45,585 nt of DNA from DASRBO01 sp035653595 (GTDB lineage Bacteria > Actinomycetota > Acidimicrobiia > Acidimicrobiales > JAJPHE01), in contig DASRBO010000174.1 of assembly GCA_035653595.1 (NCBI GenBank), positions 1 to 45,585 on the forward strand, read 5' to 3'. Of this stretch, positions 8,061-19,045 are shown piece after piece. Positions within the stretch are counted from its first letter, which is position 1. Every line of letters starts with the position of its first letter. The translations under genes were made by a program, and so were the position numbers. The notes beneath the pieces were generated by a model. The model worked only from the letters and a program-made list of their open reading frames with translations. It made no database searches and was not told the origin of the DNA.

Positions 8061-8981
8061 TCACCCCGGCGGGCTGATCAGCTCCTCGGCCGCTCCGTAG
8101 GGGTCGATGCGGCGGTCCCGCAGCCGTTCAAGCAGCGCCTCGAACTCCGGCCCGGAGCAACGGAGGTAGGCGTCCTCCTCGAGCCGGCGCACGACGATCT
8201 CCCGTACCTCGTCCCGGAGGCGGTCCCGGCGGCGGGCCTCGAGCAGCCCGTTGGCGGCGAGGTGGGCGCGGTGGGACTCGATGGCCTCCCACACCGCCTC
8301 GATCCCCTCACCGGCGGTGGCCGATGCGGCCACGATCGGGGGAACCCAGTCCGTCGGTGCGGACATGGCCAGCATCGACTGCAGATCCCGCTCGGTCTCC
8401 TTGGCGCCAGGGCGGTCGGCCTTGTTGATCACGAACACGTCGGCGATCTCCAACAGCCCGGCCTTGTTGGCCTGCACCGAGTCTCCCCAGCCCGGGTTCA
8501 CCACCACCACGGTGGTGTCGGCGGCCTCGGCCACCTCGACCTCGACCTGGCCGACCCCGACGGTCTCCAGCAGCACCAGCGGGAACCCGGCGGCGTCGAC
8601 GGCCCGGATGGCCTCCCTGGTCGCCAGGGTGAGCCCGCCCAGGTGGCCGCGGGTGGCCATGGACCGTATGAACACGCCGGGGTCGAGGGCGTGCTCCTGC
8701 ATGCGGACCCGGTCGCCCAGGATGGCCCCGCCGGAGAAGGGCGATGAGGGGTCGATGGCCAGGACGGCGACCTCGCCGCCGGCCTTGCGCACCACTGCGA
8801 TCAGGCGGTCGTTGAGGGTGGACTTGCCGGCACCGGGCGCCCCGGTCATCCCCACCGTGTAGGCCGCTCCGGCGAGCGGGAAGGTGAGCCTCCCCACCAC
8901 GCGGGCGGGCTCGCCGCCCCGCTCGACTACCGAGAGCAGACGGGCCAGGGCGCCGCGGTCGCCGTCGGCGGCCGCCTCCAC
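8061..8981 (-). CDS. meaB: Methylmalonyl-CoA mutase-associated GTPase MeaB
   Basis: A SIMIBI-class P-loop GTPase (ArgK/MeaB) of about 306 aa that protects or reloads B12-dependent acyl-CoA mutases. It shows Walker A GAPGAGKST, the switch/Walker B region VLLETVGVGQVEVEVAE, the base-specifying NKAD and the family's DPSSPFSGGAILGDRVRMQ motif. The start is uncertain. GTG at 8981 is the first ordinary start in frame and matches the family N-terminus (VEAAADGDRGALARLL). However, an AGGAGG at the very end of murA sits 7 nt before a CTG at 9008, which could be a non-standard start. No mutase gene is in the window. Confidence 0.93.
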   Translation of the reverse strand: MEAAADGDRGALARLLSVVERGGEPARVVGRLTFPLAGAAYTVGMTGAPGAGKSTLNDRLIAVVRKAGGEVAVLAIDPSSPFSGGAILGDRVRMQEHALDPGVFIRSMATRGHLGGLTLATREAIRAVDAAGFPLVLLETVGVGQVEVEVAEAADTTVVVVNPGWGDSVQANKAGLLEIADVFVINKADRPGAKETERDLQSMLAMSAPTDWVPPIVAASATAGEGIEAVWEAIESHRAHLAANGLLEARRRDRLRDEVREIVVRRLEEDAYLRCSGPEFEALLERLRDRRIDPYGAAEELISPPG

Positions 8982-9012
8982 CAGCTTCTCGGGATCGCGG
9001 GTACGCAGCCCA

Positions 9013-10350
9013 CTACCTCCTGCGCTCGATGTCCGCCCCCAGGGCGGCCAGTTTGCGGTCGAAGCCCTCGTAGCCCCGGTCGATGTGGTGGGCGCCGCCC
9101 ACCACCGTCTCGCCGTCGGCCGCCAGCCCGGCCAGGACCAGGGCGGCCCCGGCCCGGATGTCCGACGCCCGCACCGGGGCACCCGACAGGCGGGCCACCC
9201 CCCGCACGACGGCGTGGTGGCCCTCGACCCTGATGTCGGCACCCATCCGGCGCAGCTCGTCGATATAGCGGAAGCGACCGGCGAACAGGTTCTCGGTGAC
9301 GATGCCGACCCCGTCCGACACGGCCAGAAGGGTGACCAGGAGCGGCTTGTAGTCGGTGGCCACCCCCGGGTAGGGCAGGGTCGCCACGTCGACGGCGCCG
9401 ATACGGCCCTCGGACGACACCCACATCCCCTCCGAGCACGGCGAGCACCGGACGCCCATCTCACCCAGCTTGTGGGTGAACATGTCCATGTGGTCGGGAC
9501 GGGCCCCGACTACCACCACCTCGCCGCCGGCGATGGCAGTGGCGGCCATGAGGGTGGCCGCCTCAACCCGGTCGGGGATGACCTCGTGCTCGGCAGGCAC
9601 CAGCGAGGCGACCCCTTCCACCTCGATGGTCGAGGTGCCCGCCCCGGTTATGCGCGCTCCCATCCGGTTGAGCAGGGCGGCCAGGTCCGACACCTCGGGC
9701 TCGCGGGCGGCGTTGTCGATGACGGTGGTGCCCTCGGCCAGCACCGCCGCCATCAGGAGGTTGTCGGTGCAGGTGTGGCTGGGGAACTCGAGCACGATCC
9801 GCGCCCCCCGCAGGCGTCCGGCCCGTCCAACCACGTATCCGTGCGACGCCTCGAACGTGGCGCCCATCGCCTCGAGCCCCCGCAGGTGCATGTCGATGGG
9901 CCGGTGGCCGAAGTCGTCCCCGCCGGGCATGGAGACCTTGGCCTCGCCGCAGCGGGCCAGCAGCGGGCCGAGCACCACCACCGAGGCCCGCATGCGCTCC
10001 ACCAGCTCATACGGGGCCTCCGGTCTGAGCTCGGCCGGCACGTCGATCTCGATGGTGTCGTCGGCGGCCCCGTCACCGGTCGCACGGCCGGCTCCGGCGC
10101 CGCGGCGCGCCCCGTCGGCGCCGGTGCCGCCCGGCCGGGTCACGTTTACGCCCATCGAGATGAGCACGTCGCTCATGGTCTCCACGTCGATGATGTGGGG
10201 CACGTTGGTGAGCCGGGTCCGCCCCTCGGTCAGTAAGGCGGCGGCCATGAGCTTGAGGGCCGAGTTCTTGGCTCCGCCCAGGACCACCGACCCGGCGAGG
10301 GGGGGTCCTGAGCGGACGACGAAGCTGTCGGTTGGCTCGAGGGGCTCCAC
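9013..10350 (-). CDS. murA: UDP-N-acetylglucosamine 1-carboxyvinyltransferase
   Basis: Catalyses the first committed step of peptidoglycan synthesis, transferring enolpyruvate from PEP to UDP-GlcNAc in the cytoplasm. The 445-aa product has the N-terminal GGAKNSALKLMAAALL with the catalytic Lys, and the active loop MPGGDDFGHRPIDMH. In that loop the usual Cys is Asp (D145), as in mycobacterial MurA, which predicts insensitivity to fosfomycin. A Gly/Ala/Arg-rich insertion of about 25-30 residues (around residues 70-100) makes it longer than the usual 420 aa. The start is GTG at 10350. meaB follows at once on the same strand. Confidence 0.96.
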   Translation of the reverse strand: MEPLEPTDSFVVRSGPPLAGSVVLGGAKNSALKLMAAALLTEGRTRLTNVPHIIDVETMSDVLISMGVNVTRPGGTGADGARRGAGAGRATGDGAADDTIEIDVPAELRPEAPYELVERMRASVVVLGPLLARCGEAKVSMPGGDDFGHRPIDMHLRGLEAMGATFEASHGYVVGRAGRLRGARIVLEFPSHTCTDNLLMAAVLAEGTTVIDNAAREPEVSDLAALLNRMGARITGAGTSTIEVEGVASLVPAEHEVIPDRVEAATLMAATAIAGGEVVVVGARPDHMDMFTHKLGEMGVRCSPCSEGMWVSSEGRIGAVDVATLPYPGVATDYKPLLVTLLAVSDGVGIVTENLFAGRFRYIDELRRMGADIRVEGHHAVVRGVARLSGAPVRASDIRAGAALVLAGLAADGETVVGGAHHIDRGYEGFDRKLAALGADIERRR

Positions 10351-10453
10351 CGCTCAGGCGGCCATCGCTGGTAAGGGCCTGAGGGGGCGGCCGGACATGA
10401 CCATGGGCTCAGTATCGCCGCTGGCGCCGGTCATCGGTCCCAAGGGGGCCCGC

Positions 10454-10459
10454 TATCCT
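10454..10459 (+). promoter_or_regulatory. -10 box (TATCCT) for glpX
   Basis: TATCCT fits TANNNT and ends 7 nt before the glpX ATG with no Shine-Dalgarno between, implying a leaderless transcript. Confidence 0.55.
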
Positions 10460-10466
10460 CCCGTCC

Positions 10467-11459
10467 ATGAGCGGGAACTCTGCTCCGGACCGCAACCTCG
10501 CCATGGAGCTGGTCCGGGTCACCGAGGCCGCCGCCATGGCGGGGGCCCGGTGGATGGGCCGGGGGGACAAGGAGGGCGCGGACGGCGCGGCTGTCGATGC
10601 CATGCGCATCATGCTCCAGACCGTCTCCATGGACGGCATCGTCGTCATCGGCGAGGGGGAGAAGGACGAGGCCCCCATGCTGTTCAACGGCGAGCGGGTG
10701 GGCGACGGCTCCGCCCCCGCTTGCGATATCGCCGTTGACCCCATCGAGGGGACCACTCCCACCGCCCTCGGCCGGGGCAACGCCCTGGCGGTGATCGCCG
10801 CCAGTGAGCGGGGGACGATGTTCAACCCCGGGCCGTGCGTCTACATGGAGAAGCTGGCCGTCGGGCCGCTGGCCGCCGGGCAGGTCGACATCACCCGACC
10901 GCCGGCGGAGAACCTCGAGGCGGTGGCCAAGGCCAAGGGTGTGCCGGTGCGCGACCTCACCGCCGTCATCCTCGACCGCGATCGCCACGCCGAGCTCATC
11001 GCCCAGGTGCGATCCACCGGGGCCCGCATCCGGCTCATTCCCGACGGCGACGTGGCCGGCGCGGTTTCGACCGCCTGGCCGGAGTCCGGTTCGGACATCC
11101 TCTTCGGGGTGGGGGGCACCCCGGAGGGGGTGCTGGCCGCCGCCGCCCTCAAGTGCATGGGGGGCGAGCTGCAGGGCCGGTTGTGGCCCCGCAACGACGG
11201 CGAAAGGAAGGCGGCCGAGGAGGCCGGCTACGACGTCGATGCGGTGCTGCTGACCGAGGATCTGGTCAAGGGGGACAACTGCTTTTTCGCCGCCACCGGC
11301 ATCACCGACGGCGAGCTCCTGCGGGGCGTCCGCTACGCCGACGGCGGCGTGGTCACCCAGTCCCTCGTCATGCGGTCCCGCTCCGGCACCGTCCGACGGG
11401 TGGAGGCGTGGCACCGCCTGACCAAGTTGGCCGAGTTCAGCCAGGTCGACTTCAGCTGA
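10467..11459 (+). CDS. glpX: Fructose-1,6-bisphosphatase, class II
   Basis: Hydrolyses fructose-1,6-bisphosphate to fructose-6-phosphate for gluconeogenesis. The 330-aa product has the metal-binding motifs of the lithium-sensitive phosphatase fold: GEGEKDEAPML, then DPIEGTTPTALG, and later DGDVAGA and the FGVGGTPEGV loop. Length matches actinobacterial GlpX (about 330-345 aa). It stands alone, diverging from murA and convergent with glgP, whose stop is only 12 nt away. Gluconeogenic flux into hexose phosphates fits with the adjacent alpha-glucan genes. Confidence 0.96.
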   Translation: MSGNSAPDRNLAMELVRVTEAAAMAGARWMGRGDKEGADGAAVDAMRIMLQTVSMDGIVVIGEGEKDEAPMLFNGERVGDGSAPACDIAVDPIEGTTPTALGRGNALAVIAASERGTMFNPGPCVYMEKLAVGPLAAGQVDITRPPAENLEAVAKAKGVPVRDLTAVILDRDRHAELIAQVRSTGARIRLIPDGDVAGAVSTAWPESGSDILFGVGGTPEGVLAAAALKCMGGELQGRLWPRNDGERKAAEEAGYDVDAVLLTEDLVKGDNCFFAATGITDGELLRGVRYADGGVVTQSLVMRSRSGTVRRVEAWHRLTKLAEFSQVDFS

Positions 11460-11471
11460 CATCGGGGCCGG

Positions 11472-14003
11472 TCAGGCCCAGGTGGAAAGGCCGAGGTCGG
11501 ACGGCCAGGTCAGGTCGGGGTGGGACGGCACCACCCTGACGGTGAAGCCGTAGCGGCCGGGGGCGGAGCAGACGAAGTCGCCGGCGAAGCGGTGGGCTCC
11601 GAGTTGGTCGGCGGGACCGTCGGGGGCCATCGGCTCGAGGGCGACGGTGGTCAGCTCGTCGTTGTGGCCCACGTGCCCGTGGATCAGCTGGACGTCCACG
11701 TCCTCCACGCCGAGGGCGCCGAGGGAGACCACCGCCTCGACCTGGCGCTGGGCGCCGAGCTCGGTCGGCTGGGTGGTCGAGGTGACCGCCTCCACCGCCA
11801 CCTCGGACCAGCCCTGGCGGATCCGGGCCTTCCATGCCGTCAGTTCCCGCGACCGCAGGTAGCCAGCGGCGGCCAGCCCGTCGGCCCGCGCCCCGGTGGG
11901 CTCGTAGATCTGCTCCACGTAGTCGCGGACCATCCTGGTCGCCGAGGCGAACGGGGCCAGCGTGCGCAGGGAGGTCTTGATTCGTTGCACCCAGCGGCGG
12001 GGCACGACGCCGTCGGTGCGGTCGTAGAAGAGGGGCACAACCTGCCGCTCGAGCAGGTTGAACAAGCTGGCCGCCTCGGCCCCGTCGCGGCGGAACACGT
12101 CGGGCTCGCCCTCCAGAGACGAGATCGCCCAGCCGTTGTCGCCGTTGAAGCACTCGTCCCACCACCCGTCGAGGATGGAGCAGTTGAGCGAGCCGTTCAG
12201 GCTGGCCTTGAGCCCGCTCGTCCCGCACGCCTCCAGGGGCCGGCGGGGAGTGTTGAGCCAGACGTCGGCGCCCTGGGTGAGCGCCCGGGCGACCGCCATG
12301 TCGTAGTCCTCGACGAAGGCGACCCGGTGACGCACCTCGGGGTCGGAGGCGAAGCGCAGCACCTCGCGGATCAGCTCCTTACCGGCGTCGTCGGCGGGGT
12401 GGGCCTTGCCTGAGAACACGAACTGGACCGGCCGGTCGGGCGAGAGCAGAAGGGCCTTGAGCCGGTCGGGGTCCGACAGCAGCAGGGAGGCCCGCTTGTA
12501 GGTGGCGAAGCGGCGGGCGAAGCCGATGGTCAGGATGCGGGGGTCGAGCACCTCGTCGGTCCACGCCAGGTCGGACTCGCTGGCCCCCTGGCGCAGCAGG
12601 CTGCGGCGCAGCCGCGACCGCACGACCGACACCAAGCGGTCGCGGGCCTGCTCCCGCACCCGCCAGATCTCGTAGTCGCCCACGTCGACCAGCCGGTCCC
12701 AGGCCCCCTGGGGTGCCTCCGGCCAGGCGGGCAGCACGTGCTGGGTCAGGAGGTTGGCCATCTCCGGTGCCGTCCAGCTGGGGGCGTGGACGCCGTTGGT
12801 CACCGAGGTGATCGGAACCTCGTCCTCGGGCAGGCCCGGCCAGAGGCCGGCGAACATCGTGCGGCTGACCCGGCCGTGGAGGCGGGAGACGCCGTTGGCC
12901 ATGCCGGCGAGGCGCAGGCCCATGACGGCCATGTTGAACGGGGCGTCGGCCGCCTCGCCCGGCTCGTGGCCGAGCTCCATGAGGGCGTCGATGCCTATGC
13001 CGCACTCCTTGGCCCAGCCGGAGAAGTAGCGCTCCATGAGCTCGAGGGGGAACTTGTGGATGCCGGCGGGGACCGGGGTGTGGGTGGTGAACACGGAAGC
13101 GGCCCGCACCGCCTCCTTGGCGTCGTCGAAGGAGAGGCCCTCGTCGGAGACCAGCTGGCGGATGCGCTCCAAGCCCAGGAACCCGGCGTGGCCCTCGTTG
13201 GTGTGGAACACCTGGACGCTCTCGCCGAGGGCGCGCAGGGCGCGCACCCCGCCCATGCCGAGGAGGATCTCCTGACGCAGCTGGTGCTCCATGTCGCCTC
13301 CGTAGAGGCGGTCGGTGACTCCCTTCTCGCCGGGCTCGTTCTCCTCGATGTCGGCGTCGAGCAGGTAGAGCTGGACCCGGCCGACGTCGGCCCGCCACAC
13401 CTGGGCCACCAGCGGGCGGTCGGCGAGGTCCACGGTCACCTTGACGCCGTCGACGGGACGCAGGGCCATGGCATGGGGATCGAGGTCGGGGAAGCGCTCC
13501 TGCTGCCATCCGTCGGCGTCGAGGTGCTGGCGGAAGTAGCCCTGGCGGTAGAGCAGGCCCACGCCGACCAGGGGCACCCCGAGGTCACTGGCCGCCTTGA
13601 GGTGGTCGCCGGCCAGTACGCCGAGGCCGCCGGAGTACTGGGGCAACGCCTCGGAGATGCCGAACTCGGGCGAGAAGTAGGCCACCCCCCGCAGCGGGCT
13701 CGCCTTGCGGCCCTGGAACCACAGGGGCGACTCGAGGTAGCGACGGAGGTCGAGCTGCACCTCGGACAGGAAGGCCATGAAGGCGGTGTCCCTGGTCAGC
13801 TCCTCGAGCCGGCCGGCTCCCACCTGGCCCAGCAGGGCCACGGGATCGCCACCGCTCTGCTCCCAGATCGCCGTGTCCACCCAACGGAACAGGTCGCGGG
13901 TGCGGGCGTCCCACGACCACCTCAGGTTCATGGCCAGCTCCTCCAGGGCGGCCAGCGGCTCCGGAATGCGGGGTCGGACCGTGAAGGTGTGCAGCGCCCT
14001 CAT
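11472..14003 (-). CDS. glgP: Glycogen/alpha-glucan phosphorylase
   Basis: Phosphorolyses alpha-1,4-glucan ends to glucose-1-phosphate with PLP. The 843-aa protein is the short phosphorylase type with an N-terminal DUF3417-like domain (NLRWSWDARTRDLFRWVD) followed by the catalytic core (GVAYFSPEFGISEALPQYSGGLGVLAGDHLKAAS). The conserved HTNEGHAGF and FTTHTPVPAGIHKF segments are present, and the PLP-lysine region reads GTSGLKASLNGSLN. A C-terminal extension contains a beta-rich segment (VEDVDVQLIHGHVG). The ATG at 14003 matches the usual start (MRALHTFTVRP). It is divergent from glgE, so breakdown and synthesis genes share a 132-bp control region. Confidence 0.96.
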   Translation of the reverse strand: MRALHTFTVRPRIPEPLAALEELAMNLRWSWDARTRDLFRWVDTAIWEQSGGDPVALLGQVGAGRLEELTRDTAFMAFLSEVQLDLRRYLESPLWFQGRKASPLRGVAYFSPEFGISEALPQYSGGLGVLAGDHLKAASDLGVPLVGVGLLYRQGYFRQHLDADGWQQERFPDLDPHAMALRPVDGVKVTVDLADRPLVAQVWRADVGRVQLYLLDADIEENEPGEKGVTDRLYGGDMEHQLRQEILLGMGGVRALRALGESVQVFHTNEGHAGFLGLERIRQLVSDEGLSFDDAKEAVRAASVFTTHTPVPAGIHKFPLELMERYFSGWAKECGIGIDALMELGHEPGEAADAPFNMAVMGLRLAGMANGVSRLHGRVSRTMFAGLWPGLPEDEVPITSVTNGVHAPSWTAPEMANLLTQHVLPAWPEAPQGAWDRLVDVGDYEIWRVREQARDRLVSVVRSRLRRSLLRQGASESDLAWTDEVLDPRILTIGFARRFATYKRASLLLSDPDRLKALLLSPDRPVQFVFSGKAHPADDAGKELIREVLRFASDPEVRHRVAFVEDYDMAVARALTQGADVWLNTPRRPLEACGTSGLKASLNGSLNCSILDGWWDECFNGDNGWAISSLEGEPDVFRRDGAEAASLFNLLERQVVPLFYDRTDGVVPRRWVQRIKTSLRTLAPFASATRMVRDYVEQIYEPTGARADGLAAAGYLRSRELTAWKARIRQGWSEVAVEAVTSTTQPTELGAQRQVEAVVSLGALGVEDVDVQLIHGHVGHNDELTTVALEPMAPDGPADQLGAHRFAGDFVCSAPGRYGFTVRVVPSHPDLTWPSDLGLSTWA

Positions 14004-14123
14004 GGCCTCCCGAAGCTACCCAAACTGCGGCCGGGCCCAGACCGGGGCCGGATGGGAGGCGGCCGGACCGGGACTGCGGGCGGCAGGAGGCCAGAGGGAG
14101 TTTCGCCCCATGGTTATCAGTGG

Positions 14124-14129
14124 TAGGCC
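14124..14129 (+). promoter_or_regulatory. Possible -10 box (TAGGCC) for the glgE operon
   Basis: TAGGCC ends 6 nt before the GTG start of glgE. The last base deviates from TANNNT, but the spacing equals that of other leaderless starts in the window. Confidence 0.35.
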
Positions 14130-14135
14130 AATTGG

Positions 14136-16039
14136 GTGCTCGGCCGCCTGGTAATCGACGCCGTCAGGCCCTCCACGCCGGCCGGATACCCGGCCAAGGC
14201 GGTGGTGGGGGAGACCGTCACCGTGTCCGCCGACATCTTCAAGGACGGCCACGACACCCTGGCTGCCCAGGTCAGGTGGCGCCCCAAGGGGGGCCGCTGG
14301 CGCACTGCGCCCATGCACGAGGTCGTCAACGACCGCTGGGAGGGCTCCTTCCGGGCGGAGCGCCTCGGTCCCCACGAGCTGGTGGTGGAGGCGTGGACCG
14401 ACCGGTACACCACCTGGCGGCGCCGGGTGACCACCAAACTGGCCGCCGGGCAGGAGATCGACCTGGAGCTGGAGGAGGGCGCCCGGCTGCTGGAAGCCAG
14501 GGCGGGGGGATCGCCGGCCCTGGCCGGGGCGGTGTCGGCCCTGCGCTCGGCCGACCTGGCGCCGCCCCAGCGCCTGGGCCCGGCGCTCGAGGCCGAGGTG
14601 AGTTCGGCCATGGCCGGCAGCGACAGGGCGACCGACCTGACCGCCTCCGGGGCCCGGCCCCTGCTGGTCGACCGGCCCCGGGCGCTGCGGGGGGCGTGGT
14701 ACGAGATGTTCCCCCGCTCCGAGGGTGGGTTCAAGGGGGCGGCCGAGCGCCTGCCCGCCATCGCCCAGATGGGCTTCGACCTGGTCTACCTGCCCCCCAT
14801 CCACCCCATCGGGGTCACCTTCCGCAAGGGCCCCGACAACAGCCTGGTGGCCGGGCCCGAGGACCCCGGCTCCCCGTGGGCCATCGGCGGGGCCGAGGGC
14901 GGCCACACCGCCATCCATCCCGACCTCGGTGACGAGAGCGACCTGCGCTACTTCCTCGAGCGGGCGTCCGAGGCCGGCCTCGAGGTGGCCATCGACTACG
15001 CCCTGCAGTGCTCCCCCGACCACCCCTGGGTCAAGGAGCACCCCGAGTGGTTCCACCACCGGCCCGACGGCTCGATCGCCTACGCCGAGAACCCGCCCAA
15101 GCGCTACCAGGACATCTATCCGATCAACTTCTGGCCGGCGGCCGAGGCCGACCGGGTGGCGCTGTGGGAGGAGTGCCGGGCGGTGCTCGAGCACTGGATC
15201 TCCTTCGGCATCCTCACCTTCAGGGTCGACAACCCCCACACCAAGCCGATGGCGTTCTGGGAGTGGCTGATACCGCGGGTGCAGGCGGACCACCCGGAGA
15301 CGGTCTTCCTGGCCGAGGCTTTCACCCGCCCCAAGGTGATGGCCAAGCTGGCCGAGGTCGGGTTCTCCCAGAGCTACACCTACTTCACCTGGCGCAACGG
15401 CGCCGACGAGCTACGCGAGTACCTGACCGAGCTGGCCCACGGGCCCACCGCCGACTACATGCGACCCAACTTCTGGCCAAACACGCCGGACATCCTTTCC
15501 GGGCCGCTGCGGCGGGGACCGCTGTCCGCGTTCCGCATGCGCCTGGTGCTGGCGGCGACCCTGGTGCCCTCCTACGGCATTTACAGCGGGTACGAGCTGG
15601 GCGAGAACGAGCCGGCGTCGGAGGACAACGAGGAGTACCTGCACTCCGAGAAGTACGAGATCCGCCGGCGGGACTGGGACCGGCCGGACTCGCTGGCGCC
15701 CTTCATCGGACGGGTCAACGACATCCGCCGCCGCCACCCGGCCCTGGGGTGGCTGCGCAACATCACCTTCCACCACAGCGCCAACCCGGCCATCCTGGTG
15801 TACTCCAAGCACACCGAGGACCGGTCCGACGTCGTCCTGGTCGTGGTGAACCTCGATCCCCACAATCCGGCGGAGACCACGCTCTGGATCGACCTGGGCC
15901 TGCTCGGCTTCCCCTGGGACGCCCCCTACGAGGCCCATGACGAGCTGAGCGGGCAGTCCTTCGCCTGGCACGGCCCCGAGCCGTATGTCAGGCTCGACCC
16001 CGCCGACACCCCGGCGCACATCCTCCATCTGCGCCGTAT

Positions 16040-16043
<4 letters not shown>
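14136..16043 (+). CDS. glgE: Alpha-1,4-glucan:maltose-1-phosphate maltosyltransferase
   Basis: A GH13_3 enzyme that transfers maltose from maltose-1-phosphate to the non-reducing end of alpha-1,4-glucan. The 635-aa product has an N-terminal beta-sandwich region, then the barrel opening RGAWYEMFPRSEGGFKGAAERLP. The nucleophile is D365 (TFRVDNPHTKP) and the acid/base is E394 (FLAEAFTRPKVM). The GlgE-typical GYELGENEPA and the IHPIGVTFRKG loop are present. The start is GTG at 14136. Its stop overlaps the treS start as ATGA, so glgE, treS, mak and glgB form one operon. Confidence 0.97.
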
Positions 16044-17706
<1,663 letters not shown>

Positions 17707-17710
<4 letters not shown>

Positions 17711-19035
17711 CCCCGGCCGCCCGGCGAGCCGCCCCGGCCGTTGCCGAGCTGGGCCCGTTGATGGGCCCGTATCTGGCCCGCCAGCGCTGGGCCGACCGGG
17801 GCCAGCTGGAGTCCGGCACCGTCGAGACGCTCGACTCGGAGGTGGTGGTGCCCGGCCCGCCGAGCGTGCTGTGGATGCTGGTCCGGGCGGGGGAGGCGGT
17901 CTACCAGGTGACGGTGGGGCTGCGGCCCCTCGGGGACGAGATCGCCCTGGGCGACCGCGACATCATCGGAGAGGTGACCGGCCCCGACGGGCCCCTCCTG
18001 GCCTACGACGCCCTGGTCGACCCGGTGCTGGCCCGCCCCCTGGTCCGCCTCACCGGGGCCGACGTGGCCGACGGCGCCTTCGTGCGCTCGGTCGGGGCCG
18101 AGCAGTCCAACAGCTCGCTGGTGGTCAACGAGAAGCTGATAGTGAAGTTCTTCCGCCGGCTGCGGCGGGGGCCCAACCCGGACGTGGAGACCACCCTGGC
18201 CCTCGACGCCGTGGGCTTCAACCACGTAGCCCCACCGATGGGCCGGTGGCGACGCGGTGACTACGACCTGGCCGTGGCCCAGGAGTACCTGGCCGGGGGA
18301 ACCGAGGGTTGGGCCCTGGCGCTCACCTCTCTGCGGGACCTTTACGGCTGCGACGAGGACGACCCCGCCTCCGCCGGGGGGGACTTCGCCGGCGAGGCCG
18401 GCCGCATCGGCGAGATGACCGGTCGGCTGCACCTGGCCATGGCCGAGGCCTTCGGCACCCACCCCGGCGACGTCGGCGCCTGGGTGTCGGGCCTGACGGT
18501 CCGGCTGGAGTCCCTGGGGCTGGACCGCCGCCTGGTCGAGCGCGCCCACCGGCTCGTTGAACGGGTCGGGGGGCTGGCCGACCCCGGGCCTTCCATCCGG
18601 GTCCACGGGGACTACCACCTGGGCCAGGTCATGCGCACCGACGTCGGCTGGTTCGTGCTCGACTTCGAAGGCGAGCCAGAGAGGCCCCTCGAGGAGCGAA
18701 CCCGGCCCACCTCGGCCCTCAAGGACGTTGGCGGCATGCTGCGCTCCCTCGACTACGCCGCCGCCGTCAGCGGGGCGGAGCGGGAGGCCAAGGCTCAGCG
18801 GGTGGTGGGCGAGCGGGGCCGTGCATGGGAGCAGCGCAACCGCCAGGCCTTCCTACGGGGCTACGCCTCCGTGCCAGGCATCGACGCCCTCCTTCCGGCC
18901 GGGGATGGCCAGGGGGTGCTGGGCCCGTTCTTCGAGCTGGACAAGGCCCTCTACGAGCTGGCCTACGAGCGGTCCTTCCGGCCGGAGTGGGAGCGCATAC
19001 CGGCCGAGGCCATCGAACGGCTGCTGGCCGGGTAG
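17707..19035 (+). CDS. mak: Maltokinase
   Basis: Phosphorylates maltose with ATP to maltose-1-phosphate, the donor for GlgE. The 442-aa product has the aminoglycoside-phosphotransferase-like fold of Mak/Pep2. The catalytic loop is IRVHGDYHLGQVM with D302. The metal-binding strand is FVLDFEGEPERPLEERTRP with D319, followed by the family-specific LKDVGGMLRSLDYAA. Length matches free-standing Mak enzymes. The start GTG (17707) overlaps the treS stop by 4 nt. glgB follows after 10 nt. Confidence 0.95.
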
Positions 19036-19045
19036 GAGTAACGAC

